DNA of 64,000 bases from assembly GCF_002159945.1 (NCBI RefSeq), contig NZ_NFJQ01000003.1, positions 206,492-270,491 of the forward strand. Reading direction: 5' to 3'. This document shows positions 53,615-61,679 of the stretch, one piece after another (positions within the stretch are counted from its first letter, which is position 1; every line of letters begins with the position of its first letter). The notes below the pieces were generated by a model. It did not search any database, was not told where the DNA came from, and saw nothing but the letters and a program-made list of their open reading frames with translations. The stretch is from Cloacibacillus sp. An23. GTDB taxonomy: Bacteria > Synergistota > Synergistia > Synergistales > Synergistaceae. The translations under genes and the position numbers were made by a program.

Positions 53615-54536
53615 CGCTCTCACTCCTTCCCGCGAAGGCCACGAAGAGGTCCTCGAGCCCCGGCTCCATTTCGCGCATCTCCGGTGCGGACTCGCCGTGC
53701 TCGCGGAAGGCCTCCTCTATTGAAGCGCGCGCCCCTTCCGCGTCGTCCGTGACGATATGGTAATTCGTGCCGAACATGTTCGCGTCCGTTATATTGGCGC
53801 GCCCCGCGAGCCATTCGCCCGTTTCGCGCCGTCCCGACGCGAGGCTCAGTATCTTATACGGATAGCGCGAGAGCAGCTCGCCCGTCGTCCCGACGTCGAG
53901 GATGCGCCCGCCGCTTAAAAACAGCTTCCGCGTGCATAGCTCCGCCTCGTCCATATACGGCGTGCTGACGACTATCGTCAGCCCCTCGTGGTTGAACTGG
54001 TAGAGCAGCGCCCAGAACTCGCGCCGCGCTACCGGGTCTACGCCTGTCGTCGGCTCGTCGAGAAGTAGTATGTCCGGCGTGTTCAGCAGCCCTATAGCGA
54101 GCGCGAGCTTCTGCTTCATGCCGCCCGAGAGGTTGCCCGCGAACCTGTCGCGGAAGCCCCACAGCCCGACGCGCGACAGTATGAACTCCGCGCGCTCGTC
54201 CACGGCTTTTTCCGGTTTTCCGTAGAGCGACCCGAAAAGATTTATATTTTCCATGACGCTCATGTCCATGTAGAGGCTGAAAATCTGCGGCACGTACCCC
54301 GCGCGCAGGCGCGCCTCGCGCCTGTTCGGAGAACCCAGCAGCCGGCATTCGCCAGCGTCTGGATTGATGATGCCGAGAGCTATGCGCATCATCGTCGTCT
54401 TCCCCGCGCCGTCCGGGCCGATGAAGCCGAATATCTCCCCGCGCTTTATATCGAGCTCGACGCCGTCCAGAGCCCTCACGGCGCCGAAGTTCTTAGTCAC
54501 GCCGTGATAGCTGAGGGCGCTCGCCGGTTCCGTCAT
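53589..54536 (-). CDS. ABC exporter ATPase 2
   Basis: A 315-residue ATPase with 'GFIGPDGAGKTTMMRIALG' (Walker A), 'GNLSGGMKQKLALAIGLL' (signature) and 'ILLLDEPTTGVDPVARREF' (Walker B). The GPDGAGKT form is typical of the first half of YbhF-like double ATPases. It overlaps ATPase 1 by 26 bases and the HlyD gene by four, so the two ATPases are probably made in equal amounts and act as a heterodimer. Confidence 0.92.
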   Translation of the reverse strand: MTEPASALSYHGVTKNFGAVRALDGVELDIKRGEIFGFIGPDGAGKTTMMRIALGIINPDAGECRLLGSPNRREARLRAGYVPQIFSLYMDMSVMENINLFGSLYGKPEKAVDERAEFILSRVGLWGFRDRFAGNLSGGMKQKLALAIGLLNTPDILLLDEPTTGVDPVARREFWALLYQFNHEGLTIVVSTPYMDEAELCTRKLFLSGGRILDVGTTGELLSRYPYKILSLASGRRETGEWLAGRANITDANMFGTNYHIVTDDAEGARASIEEAFREHGESAPEMREMEPGLEDLFVAFAGRSESDAARSSAD

Positions 54537-55525
54537 AGTATCGTTACGTCCGCCGGCATTCCGGGCTTTATGACGCCCCCCGTGTCTTTTATGGAAACCT
54601 TGATCCAGAAGACCATGTTGGCGCGCTCGCTCTGCGTCAGCGACATGCGCGGGTTGTACTCGGCCTGCTGGTTTATCTCCGTTATTGTCGCCTCGAAGGC
54701 GCGGTCGGGGTACGGGTCTACGAAGACGCTGCATTTGCCGCCGAGCTTGACGAGCGAGAGCTGCGTAGACGGAATGTAGAGCTTCACCCAGCAGTCGGTG
54801 AGGTCACCGAGAGTAGCGACGGCGGCTCCGGCGTTTATCACGTCGCCTATTTCGTAATTTTTCGTGAGCACGACGCCGGAGACGGGCGAATAAAGCTCTT
54901 TGTAGCCGACCAGAGTCTGCGCCTTCTTATAGGCGGCCTCGGCGTTAGCCAGATTGGCCTCCGCAGCCGCTATCTCCTCTTTGCGCGGCCCGTTCTCGAG
55001 CAGCCTCAGCTGTTCCTCCGCGGCGCGCATCGTGTCCAGCGCGGACTTTGAGTTCTCGACTGCAAGCTCCGCCTCGCGCTCGGCCACTACGCCGTCCGCA
55101 GCGAGCGCAGTGAAGCGCTCCTCGTCGCGTTTGGCCTGCTCGTACTGAGCGCGGTACGCGCCGACCTGGGCCCTCGCGCGCGCTATGTCCTCTTTGCGGT
55201 AGCCGTTGTTAAGCTCGTCGAGCTTCGCGCGCGCCGCGTTCAGCGAAGCCTCCGCCATCTTGACGTCGTCGTCGGCCCCGTCCATAGACAGCCGCGCGAT
55301 GAACTGCCCTTTCTCGACGTGGTCGGACTCATCTATCGCGAGCTCGAGAATGCGCCCTCCGGCGAGCGGCGCGAGCTGCACCTGCGTGACCTCGACCGTC
55401 CCCGAAGCGCGGACATGGCTGTCGTCCGGGCGTTCCTTGAAATAAACCGCGACCGTAGCGCTGGCCACCAGCAGTACGATTACTACGGCGGCGATCTTGC
55501 CTGACATAGATTTTGGCAAACCCAC
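54533..55525 (-). CDS. HlyD-family membrane fusion (adaptor) protein
   Basis: A 330-residue periplasmic adaptor anchored by one helix ('IAAVVIVLLVASATVAVYF'). 'LAPLAGGRILELAIDESDHV' is the first lipoyl/barrel-sandwich half and 'LYSPVSGVVLTKNYEIGDVI' the second, with the long alpha-helical hairpin between (about 80-210). It has a GTG start with 'aaggagg' nine bases before. It is the first gene of the efflux operon, divergent from the TetR gene. Confidence 0.93.
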   Translation of the reverse strand: MGLPKSMSGKIAAVVIVLLVASATVAVYFKERPDDSHVRASGTVEVTQVQLAPLAGGRILELAIDESDHVEKGQFIARLSMDGADDDVKMAEASLNAARAKLDELNNGYRKEDIARARAQVGAYRAQYEQAKRDEERFTALAADGVVAEREAELAVENSKSALDTMRAAEEQLRLLENGPRKEEIAAAEANLANAEAAYKKAQTLVGYKELYSPVSGVVLTKNYEIGDVINAGAAVATLGDLTDCWVKLYIPSTQLSLVKLGGKCSVFVDPYPDRAFEATITEINQQAEYNPRMSLTQSERANMVFWIKVSIKDTGGVIKPGMPADVTIL

Positions 55526-55602
55526 CGTTTACGCCTCCTTAAAAAAATTTACGTTTTGCCGCATCGTCCGCCCGTGCGCATTATTCTCAAAGCGTTACAA
55601 TT

Positions 55603-55620
55603 AGAACGAACGTTCGATAA
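55603..55620. promoter_or_regulatory. TetR operator between the efflux operon and its regulator
   Basis: The 10-base perfect palindrome CGAACGTTCG (55607-55616) sits in an AT-rich setting between the divergent genes. This is the expected size and position for autoregulation and control of the efflux operon. Confidence 0.65.
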
Positions 55621-55706
55621 TTATACTCCGCCGGACGAGGCTGTCAACAGCGCGCAAAACGGGTTATTGTGTTATATTAACTGAAGAAGGGAAGTGCGCA
55701 TTTAAA

Positions 55707-56291
55707 TTGCGGAAGACTGAAAAGGACACCCCGAAAAAGATATTGGAGGCGGCGCTCCATCTTGTCGCGCGCGACGGATATGCGAACGTCTCCATGCGCG
55801 ACATCGCGCGCGAGGCCGGAGTATCGATAAGTCAGATCTCATACTACTACAACAACAAAGAGGGGCTTGTTTCTGCGCTCGTGAAAGAGCTTAAGGAAAC
55901 CGTAATAAACGAATTCTGCGCCGGTCTCGAGCGCGTCACGGACGCCGGGGGCTTCGCAGACTACCTCTGCGCGTACGCGAAAGAGAGCGTTTCGCATAAC
56001 GCCGAGCTTCACAGGCTGCGTATAGAACTCTCTAACCTCGCCATGAACTCCGGGGCGTTCCGCGCGGAGATAAGAGCGGTGGACCGCGAGCTGACGGAAA
56101 TCCTCGCCTCGCGCCTCGAAGCATGCGAGCCTCCTCTTGCGATAGCCTCGCCGTCGCCCCGCCGCGCCGCCGACTTCATAATCGCGGTCATCTTCGGCGT
56201 CGCGGCGCAGTACCTCGTGCGCGGCGGGGAAGAAAAAACGCTCGAGGCGCTTGACGTGCTGCGCGAGACGCTGCGCCGACGCGTGGAATAA
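55707..56291 (+). CDS. TetR/AcrR-family regulator
   Basis: A 194-residue repressor with a TTG start. Residues about 10-55 form the HTH: 'KKILEAALHLVARDGYANVS', 'MRDIAREAGVSISQISYYY', 'NNKEGLVSALV'. The helical C-terminal ligand domain has no recognisable specificity. It is divergent from the efflux operon and presumably released from the CGAACGTTCG operator by the exported compound. Confidence 0.93.
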   Translation: MRKTEKDTPKKILEAALHLVARDGYANVSMRDIAREAGVSISQISYYYNNKEGLVSALVKELKETVINEFCAGLERVTDAGGFADYLCAYAKESVSHNAELHRLRIELSNLAMNSGAFRAEIRAVDRELTEILASRLEACEPPLAIASPSPRRAADFIIAVIFGVAAQYLVRGGEEKTLEALDVLRETLRRRVE

Positions 56292-56342
56292 AATTTACGC
56301 CGGCGCAGCCTGGCATAGCCGCGGCGCCAGAGAAGCTTGCAT

Positions 56343-56392
56343 AAAAAGCCGAGGAACGGGAAGCGTGCCTCCCCGTTCCTCGGCTTTTTTGT
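56343..56392. terminator. Bidirectional terminator between tetR-like gene and corA
   Basis: Arms 'aaaagccgaggaacggg' and 'cccgttcctcggctttt' pair perfectly, giving T-runs on both strands. Confidence 0.92.
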
Positions 56393-56418
56393 TCTTATCT
56401 GTCCGCGCGCGGCGTTTA

Positions 56419-57375
56419 TCAGAACATCTTCTTCCGCCACAGCAGCCACGTCGCGCAGAGCGTCAGCGTCGCGGCGATGCATCCGACTATCGCGAAGCCG
56501 GCGGGATTGGCGCTCCACGGCACAGGGACGTTCATGCCCCAGAAGCTCGAGACCATCGTCGGTATGGCCATGACTATCGTTATCGAGGCGAGCACCTTCA
56601 TGACGATGTTCAGGTTGTTCGAGATGACGGATGCGAAGGCGTCCATCATCCCGGCGAGGACGTCCGTCTGTATCTGCGCCATCTCTATCGCCTGGTCGTA
56701 CTCGATGCGCACGTCGTCGAGAAGGTCCTCGTCCTCCTCGCGAAACTTGATGAGATGAGCGACCTGCGAGCTCGAGCAGAGGCGCAGCAACCGTTCTACG
56801 ACGACCTTGTTCGAGCGCAGCGACATGGAGTAGTAGGTGAGCCCTTTCTGGAGGTCGAGGAGCTGAAAGAGCTCCGCGTTCTTCATCGACTGGCGAAGGT
56901 CCTGCTCTATCTGGTCGGACCTGCGCGTCATCTGGCGCAGGTCTTTAAGGAAGAGCATCGCGGAGCGGTAGAGTATCTGAAAAAGGAAGCGCGTCCTCTT
57001 CCACGTGTTGAAGTAGCGGAAGCGCGACTCGGAAAAATTCTGTATTACGTCGTTGTGTTCCTGGCAGACTGTGACGAAATAGTCCGGCGTTATGATGATG
57101 CCGAGCGGCAGCGTGTCGTACTCGGAGACGTTGCTGTCGTGGTTCACTGGGACGTTGATAAGGACGAGGATGTGGTTGTCTTCGATTTCGATACGCGAGG
57201 ATTCCTCGGGGTCGAGCGCCGAACGGACGAAGTCCTGCGGCGCGCCGGTGATGTCCTCGACCTCGTTAAGCTCTTCCGCGCTCGGACGGATGAGCGAGAT
57301 CCACGCGCCGGACTCGACGGTTGCCGGCGTCAGCTCGACGAGCTGAGTTTCTGTCGTCTTGATTATTTTGAGCAT
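56419..57375 (-). CDS. corA: CorA-type magnesium/cobalt transporter
   Basis: A 318-residue CorA-family channel. The long cytoplasmic N-terminal funnel is followed by two C-terminal helices. The selectivity motif 'SFWGMNVPVPW' (GMN) lies at the end of the first helix, about residue 280, and 'FAIVGCIAATLTLCATWLLW' is the second. The ATG at 57375 has 'ggaggg' six bases upstream, and that site is partly inside a 10-bp hairpin. A 20-codon upstream ORF and alternative hairpins precede it, suggesting magnesium-dependent control of translation. Confidence 0.93.
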   Translation of the reverse strand: MLKIIKTTETQLVELTPATVESGAWISLIRPSAEELNEVEDITGAPQDFVRSALDPEESSRIEIEDNHILVLINVPVNHDSNVSEYDTLPLGIIITPDYFVTVCQEHNDVIQNFSESRFRYFNTWKRTRFLFQILYRSAMLFLKDLRQMTRRSDQIEQDLRQSMKNAELFQLLDLQKGLTYYSMSLRSNKVVVERLLRLCSSSQVAHLIKFREEDEDLLDDVRIEYDQAIEMAQIQTDVLAGMMDAFASVISNNLNIVMKVLASITIVMAIPTMVSSFWGMNVPVPWSANPAGFAIVGCIAATLTLCATWLLWRKKMF

Positions 57376-57385
57376 ATGATTCCCT

Positions 57386-57422
57386 CCATACCCGGCTCAC
57401 CCCGGGCATGGAACGGCCCGGG
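57386..57422 (-). promoter_or_regulatory. Mutually exclusive leader hairpins of corA
   Basis: On the minus strand hairpin A pairs CCCGGGC (57422-57416) with GCCCGGG (57407-57401). Hairpin B pairs CCATGCCCGG (57411-57402) with CCGGGTATGG (57395-57386) and takes in the first two bases of the GGAGGG ribosome-binding site of corA. The shared GCCCGG segment lets only one form. This is the architecture of a translational switch. Confidence 0.65.
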
Positions 57423-57427
57423 ACATG

Positions 57428-57490
57428 CTAGCTGCGAATTGAAAAACGTGATTGTCCCACAGGTTCAGGACTTGGGCCGCTTGCGTCCAT
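57428..57490 (-). CDS. 20-codon leader peptide upstream of corA (MgtL-like)
   Basis: A short open frame with a 'aaagggga' ribosome-binding site before ATG 57490 and a TAG at 57428-57430, encoding MDASGPSPEPVGQSRFSIRS. Three prolines and two acidic residues fall within the first ten codons, similar in style to the MgtL leader peptide of enteric bacteria, whose acid/proline codons destabilise ribosomes at low magnesium. Its stop lies six bases before hairpin A of the corA leader, so a ribosome reaching the stop would cover that hairpin's first arm. Function is inferred from layout. Confidence 0.6.
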   Translation of the reverse strand: MDASGPSPEPVGQSRFSIRS

Positions 57491-57541
57491 ACGAAAAATT
57501 TCCCCTTTGTAGATTTTGGGCCGGTAAACCGGCACGATAAA

Positions 57542-57570
57542 AGTTTAGCCGCTGAACGTAACACGGTCAA
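57542..57570 (-). promoter_or_regulatory. Promoter of the corA leader
   Basis: TTGACC (57570-57565) and TAAACT (57547-57542) on the minus strand, separated by 17 bases; predicted transcript start near 57535, giving a leader of about 160 bases. Confidence 0.55.
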
Positions 57571-57830
57571 GACGTTCGGCGGCGCGTCGGACTTTTAGAT
57601 TTTTCCCGCCCGCGCGGGACGTTGGCCGGGCCGCCCCTACGCCGGGGCCTTCTCCGGCGGAGCGGCAGGCCGGGCCGCTCCCGCCGGTGACCGCGGCAAA
57701 ATCGCCGAACGGCTGAAACCGCGCAAGTCCGGCGGCCGCGCCGCAAGAAGGCCCCGCAGTTTCAGCGGCGAACCATTTCCCGCGCCCGGCTCTGGAAGGC
57801 GCTGGGCATACGCGCCCGCGGCGCTTCGTT
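57571..57830. other. 260-base GC-rich gap with hairpins, no gene seen
   Basis: It lies between the corA promoter and the end of the CDF gene. It contains a strong inverted repeat ('cggcggagcggc' / 'gccgctcccgccg', about 57652-57687) and other GC-rich palindromes, but no open frame with a ribosome-binding site and no T-run terminator. Nothing further is recognised. Confidence 0.4.
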
Positions 57831-58994
57831 TTAAGCTATGCCGTCGAAGCGGATTATCGTCACGTAGTTCTTGCCTTTTTTGCAGAGCGCCGCGTCTATC
57901 TGTTCTTTGATTTCTTTTTTATGTCCCATCATCTGGTAGGGTACGGCAAGGTCGAAGACCAGCTTCGACTGCGCAGAGCCCCGCACTATGCGGAAGTCGT
58001 GGATTGAGAATGCGGGGTCGAGGCCGCCGATTATGCCGCGGACGACTTTGTACATCTCGTTCTGCTCCGCGTCGTTCTGAACGACCGGGTCGTAGTGGAT
58101 GACGAAGTGGACGTTCAGCTTTTCCAGCACGTCGCACTCGATGTCGTCGATTATGTCGTGGCAGGCGAGAGGGTCTTCGTCCGCGCTCAGCTCGACGTGC
58201 GCCGAGGCGTAGCGGCGTCCGGGGCCGTAGTCGTGTACGAGCAGATCGTGGATGCCGAGTACTTTTTCGTGCGACAGGACCAGCGCGGTGATTTTGTCTA
58301 TCGTCTCCTCGTCCGCCTGTTGTCCGAGCAGCGGGGAAATCGTATCACGCGCTATGCCGGCTCCGGAATAAAGAATGAAGAGCGCGACTGCGAGGCCGAC
58401 ATAGCCGTCGATGTTCAGGTCGAAGAGGTAGTTCACGAGGCACCCGAGCAGGACGGCTGTGGTCGCTATTACGTCGTTCCTGCTGTCGGCCGCGGTCGCG
58501 TAAAGCGTCTGCGAGCCTATCCTCTTACCGAGGGTTCTGTAGAATCCCGCCATCCACAGCTTCACTGCGATCGAGGCGGCCAGTATCGCCATAGTCGCCA
58601 TCGAGATGCCGATAGGCTCCGGGTGGATGATTTTCTCCGCCGACGACTTTACGAGCTCCGCTCCGATGAGCAGGATCAGCGCCGCCACCGCGAGCCCTGA
58701 TATGTACTCGTAGCGGGCGTGTCCGTAGGGGTGCTGCTTGTCCGCGGGGAGCTGCGCCATTCGGAAGCCGAGCAGAGTCATGACGGATGAGGCCGCGTCG
58801 GACAGGTTGTTCACGCCGTCCGCGATGATGGCCATTGACCCGACGAGCATGCCTACGATTATTTTCCCTATCGTCAGCAGGCAGTTGCAGACGATGCCCG
58901 TCATTCCCGCCAGTTTTCCGACGGCCGAGTGGACTGCCGGGTTTTGCGTGTCCTCGTAGTTCTTGATAAAAAGTTTCAAAAGTATCTCCGTCAT
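57831..58994 (-). CDS. Cation diffusion facilitator (CDF) metal exporter
   Basis: A 387-residue inner-membrane exporter with six helices and a longer than usual cytoplasmic C-terminal part (two regions resembling the CDF dimerisation domain, about 215-300 and 305-385). Metal-site helices carry 'IADGVNNLSDAASS' (TM2) and 'ATAADSRNDVIAT' (TM5). The start is the ATG at 58994 with 'ggag' nine bases before; the frame upstream is only the riboswitch leader. The NiCo-type riboswitch ahead indicates nickel and/or cobalt as the exported ions. Confidence 0.9.
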   Translation of the reverse strand: MTEILLKLFIKNYEDTQNPAVHSAVGKLAGMTGIVCNCLLTIGKIIVGMLVGSMAIIADGVNNLSDAASSVMTLLGFRMAQLPADKQHPYGHARYEYISGLAVAALILLIGAELVKSSAEKIIHPEPIGISMATMAILAASIAVKLWMAGFYRTLGKRIGSQTLYATAADSRNDVIATTAVLLGCLVNYLFDLNIDGYVGLAVALFILYSGAGIARDTISPLLGQQADEETIDKITALVLSHEKVLGIHDLLVHDYGPGRRYASAHVELSADEDPLACHDIIDDIECDVLEKLNVHFVIHYDPVVQNDAEQNEMYKVVRGIIGGLDPAFSIHDFRIVRGSAQSKLVFDLAVPYQMMGHKKEIKEQIDAALCKKGKNYVTIIRFDGIA

Positions 58995-59038
58995 ATTTTT
59001 CATCTCCAAACTTTCGTCAGGCGTACGCCGCGGCGCAT

Positions 59039-59079
59039 AAAAAAGCCCGCGAGATCGTTTTATGAACGGTCCCGCGGGC
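59039..59079 (-). terminator. Terminator of the NiCo riboswitch
   Basis: On the minus strand GCCCGCGGGA and TCTCGCGGGC pair and are followed by six T residues. The first arm is also the last conserved strand of the aptamer, so aptamer folding and terminator formation exclude each other: metal should switch the gene on. Confidence 0.85.
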
Positions 59080-59163
59080 GTTGTTCCGTCTCCCGCTGCC
59101 GGGTTGTCGTCCCGGCCCAGCCCCACGGCCTCAGAGGGCCGTCGCCTGCTCCATGTTCTGTTA
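59063..59163 (-). promoter_or_regulatory. NiCo (czcD-type) nickel/cobalt riboswitch
   Basis: Read on the minus strand, conserved joining segments occur in order: GGAGCAGGC, a CGGCC/GGCCG stem, GGGGCTGGGC, a CCGGG/CCCGG stem, GGCAGCGGG, and CCGCGGGACCGTT. They correspond one-for-one with the known NiCo aptamer (GAGCAGGC, GCAGCCGGGC, GGCAACAG, CUGUGGGACAG), with stem bases changed on both sides in a pairing-preserving way. It begins at the predicted transcript start and leads into a terminator and a CDF exporter gene, the usual target. Confidence 0.88.
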
Positions 59164-59169
59164 GCGGGG

Positions 59170-59199
59170 ATTATATTTGAAAGCTTCACGGAATGTCAA
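59170..59199 (-). promoter_or_regulatory. Consensus promoter of the riboswitch-CDF unit
   Basis: TTGACA (59199-59194) and TATAAT (59175-59170) on the minus strand, 18 bases apart. Both hexamers are perfect, so the gene is strongly transcribed and regulation is left to the riboswitch. Confidence 0.85.
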
Positions 59200-59276
59200 G
59201 GCGTATGTACGCCTGTTTGCGCCGCTGTGATAAAATACGGGACGGAGACTAACTTTCGGCCCGGAGGCGAAATACA

Positions 59277-59924
59277 GTGAATATGAAAAAAATAATCGTC
59301 GCGTCGCTTACGGCGCTTTTTGCCGCGCTGCTCTTTTCACCGATGACAGAGGCGCGCGCCTACGACGCGGCGAATCCGCCGAAGCCGGGCGAACGCGCCC
59401 GCGCCGTGTTCCGCGCCCTCAACGCGCAGCGCGGCCCCGTCTATCTCAAATACAGGACGAAACCGGCGGATGAAAGCGTCACCGTCACCTTCGCCTCGAG
59501 CGGCGGCATCGCCTACACCGACGTCGAATTCGAAGGCGGCGGACGGATAAGCACTCTCTACGACGCCAAGACGCAGGACGTGACGATAATAACGCACGAG
59601 ACGAAAAGTTACGTCGTAGCGAACGACGGGCCCGCGGTCATGCCGTTCGAAGGGACGCTCTCGCGCGTCTCGGGCGAGGAAGGCGGCAAGTTCACCGCCG
59701 TATCGGGCAGCGAACGGATAAACGGCGCGCGCTACGACTACGACCGCATTACGTGGGAGGACGGTTCCGTTGAGACGCTCTACTTTCTTCCGATGACCGA
59801 CACTCTGAAATGGTGGAGCGCGGACGGCGAAATGTCCGAAATACTCGAATACGGCAGCGGCGGCGTAAAGGAAGAATTTTTCAAAATTCCCGCGGGCTAC
59901 AAGAGAACCAAACTGCCTATGTGA
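59277..59924 (+). CDS. Exported hypothetical protein (LolA/DUF4412-like)
   Basis: A 215-residue protein with a signal peptide 'KKIIVASLTALFAALLFSPM'. The GTG at 59277 has 'ggagg' nine bases upstream; an ATG two codons later is an alternative. The mature part is beta-rich ('VYLKYRTKPADESVTVTF', 'ISTLYDAKTQDVTIITHE', 'RYDYDRITWEDGSVETLYF'). It loosely resembles periplasmic LolA-like or DUF4412 folds. Function unknown. It is transcribed away from the CDF gene and ends close to the convergent fatty-acid synthase gene. Confidence 0.65.
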   Translation: MNMKKIIVASLTALFAALLFSPMTEARAYDAANPPKPGERARAVFRALNAQRGPVYLKYRTKPADESVTVTFASSGGIAYTDVEFEGGGRISTLYDAKTQDVTIITHETKSYVVANDGPAVMPFEGTLSRVSGEEGGKFTAVSGSERINGARYDYDRITWEDGSVETLYFLPMTDTLKWWSADGEMSEILEYGSGGVKEEFFKIPAGYKRTKLPM

Positions 59925-59939
59925 CGCCGCGGCGCGGCC

Positions 59940-61055
59940 TCAGCGCATAGCCGCCGCAGGCTGCACACGTCCGTCTCCGTCCTTCGACATAAGCACCTGG
60001 AAAAGCTGTATCGCGCGCGAACGAAAAGCCCCGGCGCACGAGAGCAGATAATATTCCCACATGCGGCGGAACCTCTCGCCGTACCGCTCCGCGAACGCCG
60101 GCCACGCCTTCGTGAAATTTTCGTGCCAGCACATCAGCGTCCTGTCGTAGTTCTGCCCGAGGTTGTGGAGGTCCTCCATGACGAAAAGCCCCTCCATCGC
60201 CGATGCTGTCTCCGCCGCGGAAGGCAGGCTTCCGTTCGGGAATATATATCTGTTCAGCCATCTGTCGCAGTTGATCGCGGAAGTGTTGCCCGCTATCGTG
60301 TGCAGAAGGAAAAGGCCGTCCTTCGCGAGAAGCCTGTGCGCCGTCTCCATATAGATGCGGAAATTCTTAACCCCTACGTGCTCGAACATACCGACGGAAA
60401 CGATCTTGTCGTATTCGCCGTCAACGTCCCTGTAGTCTCGCTCCATAAATTCCACCGGCAGGCCGCGGCAGTCCTCGCGCGCGAAAGCGAGCTGCTCCTT
60501 CGATATATTCACCGCCGTCACGCGGCAGCCGAAGCGCGACGCCATAAACTTCGCAAGCCCGCCCCATCCGCAGCCGATGTCAAGCAGCCTGTCGCCCTCC
60601 TTCAGCTCCAGCTTTTTCGCTATAAGCTCCAGCTTCTTCACCTGCGCCTCCGCCAGCTCCGCGGTATCCTTGAAATAAGCGCAGCTGTACTGATGCAGCG
60701 GGTCGAGGAACGAAAAGAAAAAATCGTTGCCGATATCGTAATGATCGTGCGCGGCGCGGCGGCTGCGCCTCTTGTTCTGCATATTCAGCAGCTCCATCGG
60801 AAGCAGCGTCAGCGCGTAACGGAGGCTGCCCTTTATACCGCTCTCCGCGCCGCACTTTATGACGCGGCATATCAGCTCGTCTATACGCGCGCACTCCCAC
60901 CACCCGTCCATATAAGATTCGCCGAGCCCTAGATTTTTCTCCCGCATCACGCGCCCGTAGAAGCGTTCGTCGCGTACCTGAGGGTCCCACGGTTCCGGGC
61001 CGCCGATCGTGACGCCGGCCGATTTCAGCTTTTCGATGATGATTGAAGGAAACAT
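59940..61055 (-). CDS. Cyclopropane-fatty-acyl-phospholipid synthase family methyltransferase
   Basis: A 371-residue SAM-dependent enzyme that adds a methylene group across double bonds of membrane lipid acyl chains. The start at ATG 61055 has GGAGGTG seven bases before. 'EKNLGLGESYMDGWWEC' is the N-terminal Cfa motif. 'HYDIGNDFFFSFLDP' and 'YSCAYFKDTAELAEAQ' precede the SAM site 'LLDIGCGWGGLAKFMASRFG', and 'SVGMFEHVGVKNF' holds the catalytic region. It probably hardens membranes in stationary phase or stress. Confidence 0.93.
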   Translation of the reverse strand: MFPSIIIEKLKSAGVTIGGPEPWDPQVRDERFYGRVMREKNLGLGESYMDGWWECARIDELICRVIKCGAESGIKGSLRYALTLLPMELLNMQNKRRSRRAAHDHYDIGNDFFFSFLDPLHQYSCAYFKDTAELAEAQVKKLELIAKKLELKEGDRLLDIGCGWGGLAKFMASRFGCRVTAVNISKEQLAFAREDCRGLPVEFMERDYRDVDGEYDKIVSVGMFEHVGVKNFRIYMETAHRLLAKDGLFLLHTIAGNTSAINCDRWLNRYIFPNGSLPSAAETASAMEGLFVMEDLHNLGQNYDRTLMCWHENFTKAWPAFAERYGERFRRMWEYYLLSCAGAFRSRAIQLFQVLMSKDGDGRVQPAAAMR

Positions 61056-61273
61056 CCCGTCCACCTCCGTTGCTTCTTCTATTGTGATATAATGCCAAGC
61101 GCGTGCGTCCGGTCGCTGGCGGCCGTCCAGCATATAACGCTGCATGACGGATGAATCCGGAAACGCCGCCATAAAAATATAGAAAATCTGAATATATTAT
61201 AGTACGGCTGCATGAAAAACGTAGATTTATACGGTAAAAATAACAAGAAAACAAAAAGGAAGATGGTTTGAAA

Positions 61274-61618
61274 ATGCTGCGTCACGTTCTGCCCCTGCTC
61301 ATGCTGATGGTCTCGAACGTCTTCATGACCTACGCGTGGTACGGACATCTCAAATACCTCGCCGCGAAGCCCGTCGCGCTCGCCGTGCTGATAAGCTGGG
61401 GCATAGCCTTCCTCGAATACTGCTTTCAGGTTCCCGCGAACCGCATCGGCAGCACCGTCTACTCGCTGCCGCAGCTAAAAATAATACAGGAAGTCATAAC
61501 GATGACCGTATTCGCCGCCTTCTCGTACTTCGTCATGAAAGAGCGGCTCACCATGAACTACCTTTACGCCGCGCTCTGCATGGTAGGCGCCGTATTCTTT
61601 ATATTCAGGGGAAATTAA
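61274..61618 (+). CDS. DMT-family small membrane protein (DUF486)
   Basis: A 114-residue four-helix membrane protein: 'LMLMVSNVFMTYAWYGHLKY', 'AVLISWGIAFLEYCFQVPAN', 'LKIIQEVITMTVFAAFSYF' and a last helix ending 'MVGAVFFIFRGN'. This is the DUF486 group of half-size drug/metabolite transporter proteins. A TTG two codons before the ATG at 61274 is an alternative start. Substrate unknown. Confidence 0.88.
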   Translation: MLRHVLPLLMLMVSNVFMTYAWYGHLKYLAAKPVALAVLISWGIAFLEYCFQVPANRIGSTVYSLPQLKIIQEVITMTVFAAFSYFVMKERLTMNYLYAALCMVGAVFFIFRGN

Positions 61619-61629
61619 CGAAAAGTTTG

Positions 61630-61676
61630 AAAAGCGAGGCAGCCGCCCGTTTCGAACGGGCGGCTGCCTCGCTTTT
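61630..61676. terminator. Bidirectional terminator, 22-bp perfect stem
   Basis: Two 22-base perfectly complementary arms with a three-base loop; the arm ends (aaaa/tttt) give T-runs in both directions. It ends the DUF486 gene and the convergent dapB-like gene. Confidence 0.93.
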
Positions 61677-61679
61677 GCG

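Noticed and set aside
57440..57545. Possible c-di-GMP-I riboswitch in the corA leader because of a GGACGCAA segment
   Set aside because: The GGCAAACC segment and the closing GGTAGC part of that aptamer are missing, and the GGACGCAA falls inside the short leader ORF.
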